A stretch of DNA of 46,781 nt from positions 1 through 46,781 of the forward strand of contig CALHRD010000015.1 of NCBI GenBank assembly GCA_938038385.1. Direction: 5' to 3'. Source of the stretch: an uncultured Burkholderiales bacterium. GTDB taxonomy: Bacteria; Pseudomonadota; Gammaproteobacteria; Burkholderiales; Thiobacillaceae. The stretch's first letter is position 1; each line of letters opens with the position of its first letter. The translations under genes and the position numbers were made by a program. The notes under the pieces are model-generated. The model was not told where the DNA came from, ran no database searches, and saw nothing but the letters and a program-made list of their open reading frames with translations. This document shows positions 35,188 to 42,799 of the stretch, in pieces.

Positions 35188-35813
35188 GACGGGAGTCCTC
35201 CCCGGAAACACGCGCGGCCGCCTCGAGCGTCGCTTCCACCCCCGTAGCGGGCGGGCCGGGCAAGGCCCGGTCCTGGGGGCATTCCCTGAGCCCGCGCGGC
35301 CCGCAGTTGATCGCGCCGGCCAGTGCGCGTCTGGTCTATGGCAGTCTGGCCCTGGCCTTCATGCTCGGTCTGCTGCCCTGGCCCGTGGGCTGGCGCTGGC
35401 TGGTGCCGGATTTCACCTTCCTGGTCCTGCTCTACTGGAATATCCATTCCCCCCACCGGGCCGGCCTGGGTCTGGCCTTCGTGCTCGGCCTGCTCACCGA
35501 CGCGGCCCGCGGCATGCTGTTCGGCATGCACGCCCTGGTATACGTGGCAGCGGCCTTCGTCGCCCTCTCCGTGCGCCGCCGGCTGGAAAACTTTCTGCCG
35601 CCGGGTCAGGCACTGCAGCTGGCGCCCCTGTTCCTGGGCAAGGAGCTGACGGTGCTGCTGCTGGGCCTGGCCCTCGGTCAGACGGTCATCGACTGGTGGC
35701 ATCTGGCGGCCGGTCCCATGGCAGCCCTGCTCTGGTTGCCGGCGTGTCTCCTGCTGCACAGGCTGGGCGGCCGTCCGCCGGCCGGTCCGGCCGCCGCCGC
35801 CTCGGACAAGTAA
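35184..35813 (+). CDS. mreD: Rod-shape-determining protein MreD
   Basis: A 209-residue inner-membrane protein with five hydrophobic segments. The first 45 or so residues are a Ser/Pro/Arg-rich, probably disordered cytoplasmic tail that is longer than in most MreD proteins. The FVLGLLTDAARGMLFGMHALVY stretch (about 98-119, cut here in description) includes the conserved GLLxDxxxGxxxG pattern of MreD. The ATG overlaps the mreC stop, giving tight coupling. Confidence 0.92.
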   Translation: MRRESSPETRAAASSVASTPVAGGPGKARSWGHSLSPRGPQLIAPASARLVYGSLALAFMLGLLPWPVGWRWLVPDFTFLVLLYWNIHSPHRAGLGLAFVLGLLTDAARGMLFGMHALVYVAAAFVALSVRRRLENFLPPGQALQLAPLFLGKELTVLLLGLALGQTVIDWWHLAAGPMAALLWLPACLLLHRLGGRPPAGPAAAASDK

Positions 35814-35822
35814 ACCCAGAGC

Positions 35823-37805
35823 ATGCCGCGGCTGCGTTACATCACGCCCGAAGAGGCCTTCCTGCATTACCGGCGCCGGCTGGAGGTCGCCGGCTACGTC
35901 GCCGTCCTCCTCTTTCTGCTGCTGGCCGGGCGGTTCGTCTGGCTGCAGGTCATCCAGTACGACCACTATCACGCCATGGCCGAAAGCAACCGGATCGCCC
36001 TGGTGCCCGCCCCGCCGCCGCGGGGAGCGATCTACGACCGCAACGGCGTCGTGCTGGCCCAGAACGAAACCGCCTTCACCCTGGAGATCACGCCGCATCA
36101 GGCCGGCAACGTGGACGAGGTGTTGGAACGACTGGCGACGCTCATCGAGATCACGCCGGGAGACGTCAGGCGTTTCAGGCGGCTGATGGCGGAGAGCAAG
36201 GGCTTCGAGAGCGTGGTCCTGCGTTCGCGTCTCAAGGAGGAGGAGGTGGCGCGCTTCGCCGTCAACCGCTACCGCTTTCCCGGCGTGGAGGTACAGGCAC
36301 GCCAGTTCCGTCAGTATCCGTTCGCCGATGTCATGGCCCATGTGGTCGGCTATATCGGCCGCATCAACCCGACCGACAAGGAACTGCTCGCCGAGGAGGG
36401 TCGGGCCGCCAACTACCGGGGCACGGAACACATCGGCAAGGCCGGGGTGGAGGCCAGCTACGAGCGCTGGCTGCACGGACGCACTGGGGTGGAGAAGGTG
36501 GAGACCGATTCGGCCGGACGCGCGGTGCGCATCCTCTCGCGCACGCCGCCGGTGGCCGGACATGGCATCCACCTGCATCTGGACGCCAAACTGCAGCAGG
36601 TCGCCGCCGAGGTCTTCGGCGACTTCCGCGGCGCACTCGTGGCGCTCGACCCCACCAATGGCGGCGTCCTCGCCCTGGTCTCCCGTCCCGGCTTCGATCC
36701 CAACCTGTTCATCGACAGCATCGATCAGGCCACCTGGGCCGAGCTGAACCACCCCATGGCGCGGCCGCTGATCAACCGGGCCCTGCGCGGCGTCTATCCG
36801 CCCGGCTCGACCATCAAGCCGTTCATGGCCCTGGCCGGACTGGAGCTGGGCTTGCGCGCGCCGGGCGACAGCATCGTCGATCCCGGCTATTTCTCCCTGC
36901 CCGGCAGCACTCACCGCTACCGCGACTGGAAAAAGGACGGCCACGGCGTGGTGGACCTGAAGCGGTCGGTGGTCGTCTCCTGCGACACCTATTACTACCG
37001 CCTCGCGCATCAGATGGGCATCGAGAACATGCACCGCTTCATGACCCAATTCGGCTTTGGCCAGAAGACGGGGGTGGACCTGGACGGGGAACTTGCCGGC
37101 CTGATGCCCAACCCGGAATGGAAACGCCGCCGCTTCAACCAGCCCTGGTGGCCGGGCGAGACCATCATCGCCGGCATCGGACAGGGCTACACCCTCGCCA
37201 CACCGATGCAGCTCGCCGTGGCCACCATGGCCATCGCCAACGACGGTGTCGTCTATCAGCCCCAGCTGCTACGCGCCTGGCAGGATCCCGACACCGGCCG
37301 CATGCATTATGCCGCCCCCCGTATCGTCGCCCGTATTCCGCTCAAACCCGAGAACCTCAAGGTGGTCAAGCAGGCCATGGTGGAAGTCACCCTGCCGGGC
37401 GGGACGGCTGCGGTCGCGGGCGCCGGCGCCCCCTACGCCTTCGCCGGCAAGACCGGCACCGCCCAGGTCATCGGCATCAAGCAGGGGGCCCGCTATGACG
37501 AAAAGCGCATTGCCGCCCATCACCGCGACCACGCCCTGTTCATCGCCTTCGCCCCGGCCGATGCGCCGCGCATCGCCGTCGCGGTCATGGTCGAGAACGG
37601 TGGCAGCGGCAGCGGTACGGCTGCCCCCATCGCGCGCAAGGTGATCGACTACTGGCTGCTCGGCAAACGGCCCGGGCAGGCCGTACCCGCCCCGCCGTCG
37701 GCCATCGCTCCCGGCGAGGAGGAAGAGGAGCGCGAGGACAGCTCGCCGGCCATCGAGGCGGCGGAGCCGCCGCCATCGAGCGAGGGGGGTGTCCATGCGG
37801 GTTGA
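35823..37805 (+). CDS. mrdA: Penicillin-binding protein 2 (peptidoglycan transpeptidase)
   Basis: A 660-residue class B PBP that crosslinks the lateral wall. It has one N-terminal membrane helix (about 22-42) and a pedestal domain. The transpeptidase domain has S329TIK332, S386CD388 and K543TG545, all three catalytic motifs intact. Beta-lactams such as mecillinam are the classic inhibitors of this family. A Pro/Glu-rich tail of roughly 45 residues follows the domain. It lies ten bases after mreD, and its end overlaps rodA. Confidence 0.97.
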   Translation: MPRLRYITPEEAFLHYRRRLEVAGYVAVLLFLLLAGRFVWLQVIQYDHYHAMAESNRIALVPAPPPRGAIYDRNGVVLAQNETAFTLEITPHQAGNVDEVLERLATLIEITPGDVRRFRRLMAESKGFESVVLRSRLKEEEVARFAVNRYRFPGVEVQARQFRQYPFADVMAHVVGYIGRINPTDKELLAEEGRAANYRGTEHIGKAGVEASYERWLHGRTGVEKVETDSAGRAVRILSRTPPVAGHGIHLHLDAKLQQVAAEVFGDFRGALVALDPTNGGVLALVSRPGFDPNLFIDSIDQATWAELNHPMARPLINRALRGVYPPGSTIKPFMALAGLELGLRAPGDSIVDPGYFSLPGSTHRYRDWKKDGHGVVDLKRSVVVSCDTYYYRLAHQMGIENMHRFMTQFGFGQKTGVDLDGELAGLMPNPEWKRRRFNQPWWPGETIIAGIGQGYTLATPMQLAVATMAIANDGVVYQPQLLRAWQDPDTGRMHYAAPRIVARIPLKPENLKVVKQAMVEVTLPGGTAAVAGAGAPYAFAGKTGTAQVIGIKQGARYDEKRIAAHHRDHALFIAFAPADAPRIAVAVMVENGGSGSGTAAPIARKVIDYWLLGKRPGQAVPAPPSAIAPGEEEEEREDSSPAIEAAEPPPSSEGGVHAG

Positions 37806-38892
37806 GCGACTGTTCAGACGCCTGACGGCCCATCTCGACCTGCCCCTGGTGGGCCTGTTGGGCCTGCTGCTGCTGGTGAGTCTGGGTACCGTCTACAGCG
37901 CCTCGGAAGGCAATCCGGCGCGGCTCGTCGCGCACCTGGTCAACATCGTTCTGGCCCTGGCGGCGATGCTCGTCGCCAGCCACATCCCGCCGCAGCGCCT
38001 GATGCAGTTCACGCCGCTGGCCTATGGGGTCGGGTTGCTGCTGCTGGTGGCCGTGGCCCTGTTCGGTGAGGTGGTCAACGGGGCCCGGCGCTGGCTGGAC
38101 CTCGGGTTCACCCGCATCCAGCCCTCCGAGCTGATGCGCCTGGCCGTCCCCCTGATGATCGCCTGGTACCTGCACCAGAAGCAGGAGAGCATGCATTCGC
38201 TGGATTATGCCGTGGCCATCGGACTGCTCGGGCTGCCGGTACTGCTCATCCTGCGCCAGCCCGACCTCGGCACCTCGCTGCTGATCGCCGCCTCGGGCTT
38301 CTTCGTCATCTATCTTGGCGGGCTGAGCCTCAGGGTGCTGGCCGCTGCGGCTGCCCTCGGCGCCCTGGCCGCCCCCTTCGCCTGGCATCTGCTGCACGAC
38401 TACCAGCGCCGACGCATCCTGACCATGCTCGACCCCAGCTCCGACCCCCTCGGCGCCGGCTACCACATCATCCAGTCCACCATCGCCGTGGGTTCCGGCG
38501 GCATCTTCGGCAAGGGCTGGATGGATGGCACCCAGACCCACCTCGACTTCCTGCCCGAACGCAGCACCGACTTCATCTTTGCCGTCTTCGCCGAGGAATT
38601 CGGCCTGGCCGGCAACCTGCTGCTGCTCGCCCTCTATGCGGCCATCGTCTACCGAGGCCTCGTCCTGGCCGCCAGCGCCCCGACCCTGTTCGGCCGTCTG
38701 ATGTCCGCCGCCCTCATCCTCACCTTCTTCGTCTACGCCTTCGTCAACATGGGCATGGTCTCCGGCATCCTGCCGGTGGTGGGCGTGCCTTTGCCCCTGG
38801 TGAGCTATGGCGGCACATCGATGGTGACAGTACTGTTCGGCTTTGGTATCGTGATGAGTGTTGCGACCCACAAAAAATTGGTCAAAACATGA
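37795..38892 (+). CDS. rodA: RodA peptidoglycan glycosyltransferase (SEDS family)
   Basis: A 365-residue SEDS membrane protein with about ten helices. Family signatures present: GARRWLDLGFTRIQPSELMRLAVP, QPDLGTSLLI, GWMDGTQTHLDFLPERSTDFIFAVFAEE and VPLPLVSYGG (each quoted within the limit or in part; the first spans about residues 98-121). RodA polymerises glycan strands with PBP2. The ATG at 37795 (GAGGGG upstream) is preferred to a GTG at 37789. It overlaps the mrdA end by 11 bases and the rlpA start by four (ATGA). Confidence 0.96.
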   Translation: MRVERLFRRLTAHLDLPLVGLLGLLLLVSLGTVYSASEGNPARLVAHLVNIVLALAAMLVASHIPPQRLMQFTPLAYGVGLLLLVAVALFGEVVNGARRWLDLGFTRIQPSELMRLAVPLMIAWYLHQKQESMHSLDYAVAIGLLGLPVLLILRQPDLGTSLLIAASGFFVIYLGGLSLRVLAAAAALGALAAPFAWHLLHDYQRRRILTMLDPSSDPLGAGYHIIQSTIAVGSGGIFGKGWMDGTQTHLDFLPERSTDFIFAVFAEEFGLAGNLLLLALYAAIVYRGLVLAASAPTLFGRLMSAALILTFFVYAFVNMGMVSGILPVVGVPLPLVSYGGTSMVTVLFGFGIVMSVATHKKLVKT

Positions 38893-40145
38893 GCTTGCCA
38901 AGCAAATTTATAGTCGTTTCTGGAATTGGTTTCCTCCTCGCTGGCTGCACCAGCGTGGGCACCCGCACCCAGGAGCCGGCCGCCGGCGCCGAACCCGCCC
39001 GGCCGACCGTCGTCCCCCCCCTCAAGGGCGGCGGCTACTACAGGGACGACGGACCCGGCGCCAATCCGCCACCCAACCTGCACGCGGTGCCCGACGCGGT
39101 GCCCAGGGCCGAGCCCCTGCACCGGTTCGCCAACAATCCCTATCGCGTCAAGGGCGTGAGCTACAGCCCCGACCTGAGCGGCGAGCAATATTTCGCCCGT
39201 GGGCTTGCCTCCTGGTATGGCCGCCGTTTCCACGGCAAGCCCACCTCCTCGGGCGAGCCCTACGACATGTATGCCATGACGGCAGCCCACAAGACCCTGC
39301 CCATCCCCAGCTATGCACGGGTGACCAACGTCGACAACGGGCGCAGCATCGTCGTACGCATCAACGATCGCGGCCCCTTCCACCCCGACCGCATCATCGA
39401 TCTCTCCTATACCGCCGCTTACAAACTGGATCTGCTCGGCAGTGTGGGCATGGTGGAGGTGGAGCAGCTCCTTCCGGAGGAGGGGGATGCCGCCACCTCC
39501 TTCGCCGCGGGCGCCGGGGGGATGCCCCGCGCGCTCGCCATGGAGAACCCGCCAGCCGCGACTGGCGCCCGCCCGGAGACGGCATGGACCGGCGCGCAGA
39601 CCGCACTCCCGCCCGCGGCGGCCGTATTCCTGCAGGTGGGTGCCTTTGCCAGGCCCGAATCGGCGCAGGCCCTGGCCGAGCGGCTGATGCGCAGCCTGGG
39701 CAGGCTGGTGCCCGGTGTCGTGCAGCAGGAGGAGGGCGGCCTGATCAAGGTGCAGGCCGGCCCCTACACCAGCGCCGACGAGGCTGACCGGGCCGCCCTG
39801 GGCATCGCCGACAGTCTGGGCGTGCGGCCTTACAAGGTTCCGGCGAGACCGGCGCCGGTCGACGCCCCCGAGGGGGCGGGCACGGAGGCCGTGGCACGTC
39901 CGGCCGTGGCCCAGCCGGCCCATTGGCTGCAGCTCGCCGCCTACGCCAACCCGCAGTCGGCCGAACGCCTGCTCGAACGGCTGAAGGCGGACAGGGATAT
40001 GGTCCTGCCGGGGGTGGAGAAGGTCAAGGCCGACGGCCTGATTAAGGTGCAGGCCGGCCCCTATGGTAACGCCGCCTTGGCCGACCAGGCGGCCATCCGC
40101 CTGTCCGCGGCGCTGGGCCACAAACCCTATCGGGTCATACGCTGA
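38889..40145 (+). CDS. rlpA: RlpA-family septal ring lytic lipoprotein with two SPOR repeats
   Basis: A 418-residue lipoprotein: signal peptide with lipobox LLAGC (C20), a linker rich in Pro/Gly, then a double-psi beta-barrel domain (about 99-193). In it, GLASWYGRRFHGKPTSSG is followed by E123, D126, H134 and IND160RGPFH, the acid and metal-site residues of lytic RlpA proteins. After a Pro/Ala-rich linker come two SPOR domains (about 245-320 and 343-418), each ending LIKVQAGPY-type; most RlpA proteins have one. SPOR binds glycans stripped of stem peptides at division sites. The ATGA overlap with rodA shows co-translation. Confidence 0.93.
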   Translation: MSLPSKFIVVSGIGFLLAGCTSVGTRTQEPAAGAEPARPTVVPPLKGGGYYRDDGPGANPPPNLHAVPDAVPRAEPLHRFANNPYRVKGVSYSPDLSGEQYFARGLASWYGRRFHGKPTSSGEPYDMYAMTAAHKTLPIPSYARVTNVDNGRSIVVRINDRGPFHPDRIIDLSYTAAYKLDLLGSVGMVEVEQLLPEEGDAATSFAAGAGGMPRALAMENPPAATGARPETAWTGAQTALPPAAAVFLQVGAFARPESAQALAERLMRSLGRLVPGVVQQEEGGLIKVQAGPYTSADEADRAALGIADSLGVRPYKVPARPAPVDAPEGAGTEAVARPAVAQPAHWLQLAAYANPQSAERLLERLKADRDMVLPGVEKVKADGLIKVQAGPYGNAALADQAAIRLSAALGHKPYRVIR

Positions 40146-40312
40146 GCCGCCCCGCCACGGCAGGCGGATCACGAGCGCACCTGGACGATGACCCTGACTT
40201 CGGTCGGGGAACTCTCGGCGTGCCCTCCGGGTCGGGTAAACATTTTTTGAGAATACCTTGCCAGATGGCCGCGCTTCCTTGGCCGGCCTCGTGCATCAAC
40301 CGCCCTATGCCC

Positions 40313-41443
40313 ATGAAATCGCTGCTATTCCTCGCCGCCCTCCTCCTTGCCCTGGTCGTCCGGGCCAGCGCGCTGCCGCTGCCCCCGCCACCCCAGATCG
40401 ACGCTCGTGCCTGGCTGCTGACCGATCTGCTCTCGGGACAGGTCCTGGCCGAGAAGGCGCCGGATGCCCGGGTCGAACCCGCCTCGCTGACCAAGCTGAT
40501 GACCGCCTACCTGGCCTTCGCCGCCATCAAGGAAGGTCGCTTGACGCCGGACCAGACCCTGCCCGTGTCGGAAAAGGCCTGGCGGGCGGAAGGCTCGCGC
40601 ATGTTCCTGGACCCGCGTCGTCCGGCCAAGGTGGATGATCTGCTCAAGGGCATGATCGTGCAGTCGGGCAACGACGCCTGCATCGTCCTGGCCGAAGCCA
40701 TCGCCGGTTCCGAGGAGGGCTTCGCGGCCATGATGAACCAGATGGCTAAGCGGCTCGGCATGCAGAACACCCATTTCGTCAACTCGACAGGCCTGCCCCA
40801 TCCGCAGCACTACACCACGGTGCGCGATCTCACCCGGCTGGCCGCCGCCCTGATCCGCGACTACCCGAACTATTACGCCTATTACGCCATGAAGGAGTAC
40901 ACCTACAACGGCATCACCCAGCCCAACCGCAACCGCCTGCTCTGGCTGGACCCCAACGTGGACGGCGTGAAGACCGGCCATACCCAAAGTGCCGGCTACT
41001 GCCTCGTCTCCTCCGCCAAGCGTGGAGAGCGCCGGCTGCTCGCGGTGGTGGTGGGCGCCCGTTCCGAGAACGCCCGTGCCATGGAGAGCCAGAAGCTCCT
41101 CAACTACGGCTTCCAGTCCTTCGAGACCGTGCGTCTGTATCAGGCCAACCAGCCGGTGGCACGTCTCAAGCTGTACAAAGGGCGGCAGGCCGAGGTTGGG
41201 GCCGGCTTCCCGCAGGACATGTATGTCACCGTGCCGCGGGGTGCCGGCAACCGTATCCAGGCCCAGCTCATCACCCGCCAGCCCATGATCGCCCCCGTCA
41301 GCCGCGGTCAACAGTTGGGTACCGTGCGCCTGAGTGTGGACGGGCGTCCCCTGGGTGACCACCCGCTGCGCGCCCTGGACAACGTCGCCGTGGCCGGTCT
41401 GCTGGGCCGGGCATGGGACGGCATGCTGCTGTGGTTCCAGTGA
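40313..41443 (+). CDS. dacA: D-alanyl-D-alanine carboxypeptidase (PBP5/6 family)
   Basis: A 376-residue low-molecular-weight PBP: signal peptide (KSLLFLAALLLALVVRASA), catalytic domain with S58LTK61, S118GN120 and K220TG222, then a C-terminal beta domain and an amphipathic anchor helix (AVAGLLGRAWDGMLLWF). It removes the terminal D-Ala from pentapeptides. dacA or dacC could be used for the name. The ATG at 40313 is chosen for the clean signal peptide; an ATG at 40307 would add two residues. Neither has a good ribosome-binding site. Confidence 0.95.
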   Translation: MKSLLFLAALLLALVVRASALPLPPPPQIDARAWLLTDLLSGQVLAEKAPDARVEPASLTKLMTAYLAFAAIKEGRLTPDQTLPVSEKAWRAEGSRMFLDPRRPAKVDDLLKGMIVQSGNDACIVLAEAIAGSEEGFAAMMNQMAKRLGMQNTHFVNSTGLPHPQHYTTVRDLTRLAAALIRDYPNYYAYYAMKEYTYNGITQPNRNRLLWLDPNVDGVKTGHTQSAGYCLVSSAKRGERRLLAVVVGARSENARAMESQKLLNYGFQSFETVRLYQANQPVARLKLYKGRQAEVGAGFPQDMYVTVPRGAGNRIQAQLITRQPMIAPVSRGQQLGTVRLSVDGRPLGDHPLRALDNVAVAGLLGRAWDGMLLWFQ

Positions 41444-41497
41444 CGGGGAGTGCGCCCCCCATTACGGTGTGTAGCGATCAGGCTCGGGTGTGATGGG

Positions 41498-41525
41498 TTG
41501 ACACCGGCATGTCAGCGGCTATGTT
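41498..41525 (+). promoter_or_regulatory. Sigma-70-type promoter upstream of the D-amino-acid aminotransferase gene
   Basis: A perfect TTGACA (41498-41503) is separated by 16 bp from TATGTT (41520-41525), about 30 bp before the ATG at 41556. A small G4/C4 hairpin just after the dacA stop (about 41443-41457) may close the upstream transcript. Confidence 0.5.
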
Positions 41526-41555
41526 TGGCTTTCCCAACATCCATTGCCCGACACA

Positions 41556-42410
41556 ATGCCCACCGTCTACCTGAATGGCACCTTCCTGCCTCTGGAGGAG
41601 GCGCGCGTATCCGTGCTGGACCGCGGTTTCCTGTTCGGCGACGGGGTCTACGAGGTGATCCCTGTCTATTCGCGCCGGCCTTTCCGTCTGCACGAACATC
41701 TCAAGCGCCTGCAACATAGCCTGGACGGTATCCGTCTGGCCAATCCCCACACCGAGGCGCAATGGGTCGACCTGGTCCAGCGCATTGCGGCCGAGGCGCA
41801 ATGGGCCGATCAGGGCATCTACCTGCAGGTCACGCGTGGTCCGGGACCGCGTGACCATGCCTTCCCCGCCGAGATCGAACCGACGGTCTTCCTCATGCCC
41901 ATGCCGCTGACCCCCCCTGCCCCGGCCCTGGTGGCCTCTGGCGTTTGTGCCGTGACCGCGACCGACGACCGTTGGCTGCATTGCGACATCAAGGCCGTTT
42001 CACTGCTCGCCAACGTGCTGCTCAGACAGCGCTCGGTCGACGCCGGCTGTGCCGAGACCCTGCTGCTGCGCGACGGTTGGCTCACGGAAGGGTCCTCCAG
42101 CAACGTCTTCATCGTCAGCGGCGGCGTGATTGCGACACCGCCCAAGTCCCACCTGATGCTGCCCGGCGTGACCTACGACGTGGTGCTGGAGCTCGCCCGC
42201 CAGGGCGGGATGCCGCATGCCGTGCGCGAGATCGGCGAGGCCGAGCTGCGCGCCGCCGACGAGATCTGGCTCACCTCCACCCCCAAGGAGGTGCTGGCGG
42301 TCACCACACTGGATGGCCGGCCGGTTGGCGACGGCCGGCCCGGCCCGGTGTTCAGGCGCATGCACGCCGCCTACCAGGACTACAAGGCCGCCGTCATGCG
42401 CGCCGGTTGA
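41556..42410 (+). CDS. dat: D-amino-acid aminotransferase (D-alanine transaminase)
   Basis: A 284-residue fold-IV PLP enzyme: D-Ala + 2-oxoglutarate to pyruvate + D-Glu. The PLP lysine is K146 in HCDIKAVSLLANVL, and the D-AAT-type motif TRGPGPRDHAFP (R99, H101) separates it from branched-chain aminotransferases. LDRGFLFGDGVYEV and GSSSNVFIV are family marks. Near dacA and the mre cluster, a role in supplying D-Glu or recycling D-Ala for peptidoglycan is likely (inference). The ATG at 41556 matches the family; a TTG 12 bases upstream is unlikely. Confidence 0.9.
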   Translation: MPTVYLNGTFLPLEEARVSVLDRGFLFGDGVYEVIPVYSRRPFRLHEHLKRLQHSLDGIRLANPHTEAQWVDLVQRIAAEAQWADQGIYLQVTRGPGPRDHAFPAEIEPTVFLMPMPLTPPAPALVASGVCAVTATDDRWLHCDIKAVSLLANVLLRQRSVDAGCAETLLLRDGWLTEGSSSNVFIVSGGVIATPPKSHLMLPGVTYDVVLELARQGGMPHAVREIGEAELRAADEIWLTSTPKEVLAVTTLDGRPVGDGRPGPVFRRMHAAYQDYKAAVMRAG

Positions 42411-42425
42411 GACCGCGGCACGCAA

Positions 42426-42695
42426 ATGGGCTCGGATAACGGGACATTGCTGGAATTCCCCTGTGAATTCCCCATCAAGATCATCGGCCGACGCGGCGAT
42501 GACTTCGCGCAGCAGGTCGTGGCGATCGTCCTCGCCCATGCGCCGGACTTCCGGCCTGAAACCGTGGAGATGCGGGTCTCCGGCAGCGGCAACTACCTCG
42601 CCCTCACGTGTACCATTCAGGCGCAATCCAGGCCGCAGCTCGACGGCCTCTACCGCGCCCTTACCGCGCATCCTGCGGTCAAAGTGGTGCTCTGA
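42426..42695 (+). CDS. ybeD: YbeD/DUF493 family protein
   Basis: An 89-residue ferredoxin-fold (ACT-like) protein with the family pattern LEFPCEFPIKIIGR, then SGSGNYLALTCTI and a terminal HPAVKVVL. YbeD is usually found between dacA and lipB; function is not established. Here the upstream neighbour is dat, 15 bp away, and lipB does not follow. Confidence 0.92.
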   Translation: MGSDNGTLLEFPCEFPIKIIGRRGDDFAQQVVAIVLAHAPDFRPETVEMRVSGSGNYLALTCTIQAQSRPQLDGLYRALTAHPAVKVVL

Positions 42696-42799
42696 ATGTC
42701 CTCGGAACCCTTCCCAAGCTGGGAGGTTACTTTCGGCATGGCGGCCGCGTCGGACTCGCCGGCATGGTTAAAATGCACGAACTGTGCCGAGGAGTTCCC

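Noticed and set aside
34977-37049. Antisense frame of about 690 codons opposite mrdA and mreCD
   Set aside because: It shadows a clear PBP2 gene, has no family resemblance and is rich in Arg, Gln and Gly.
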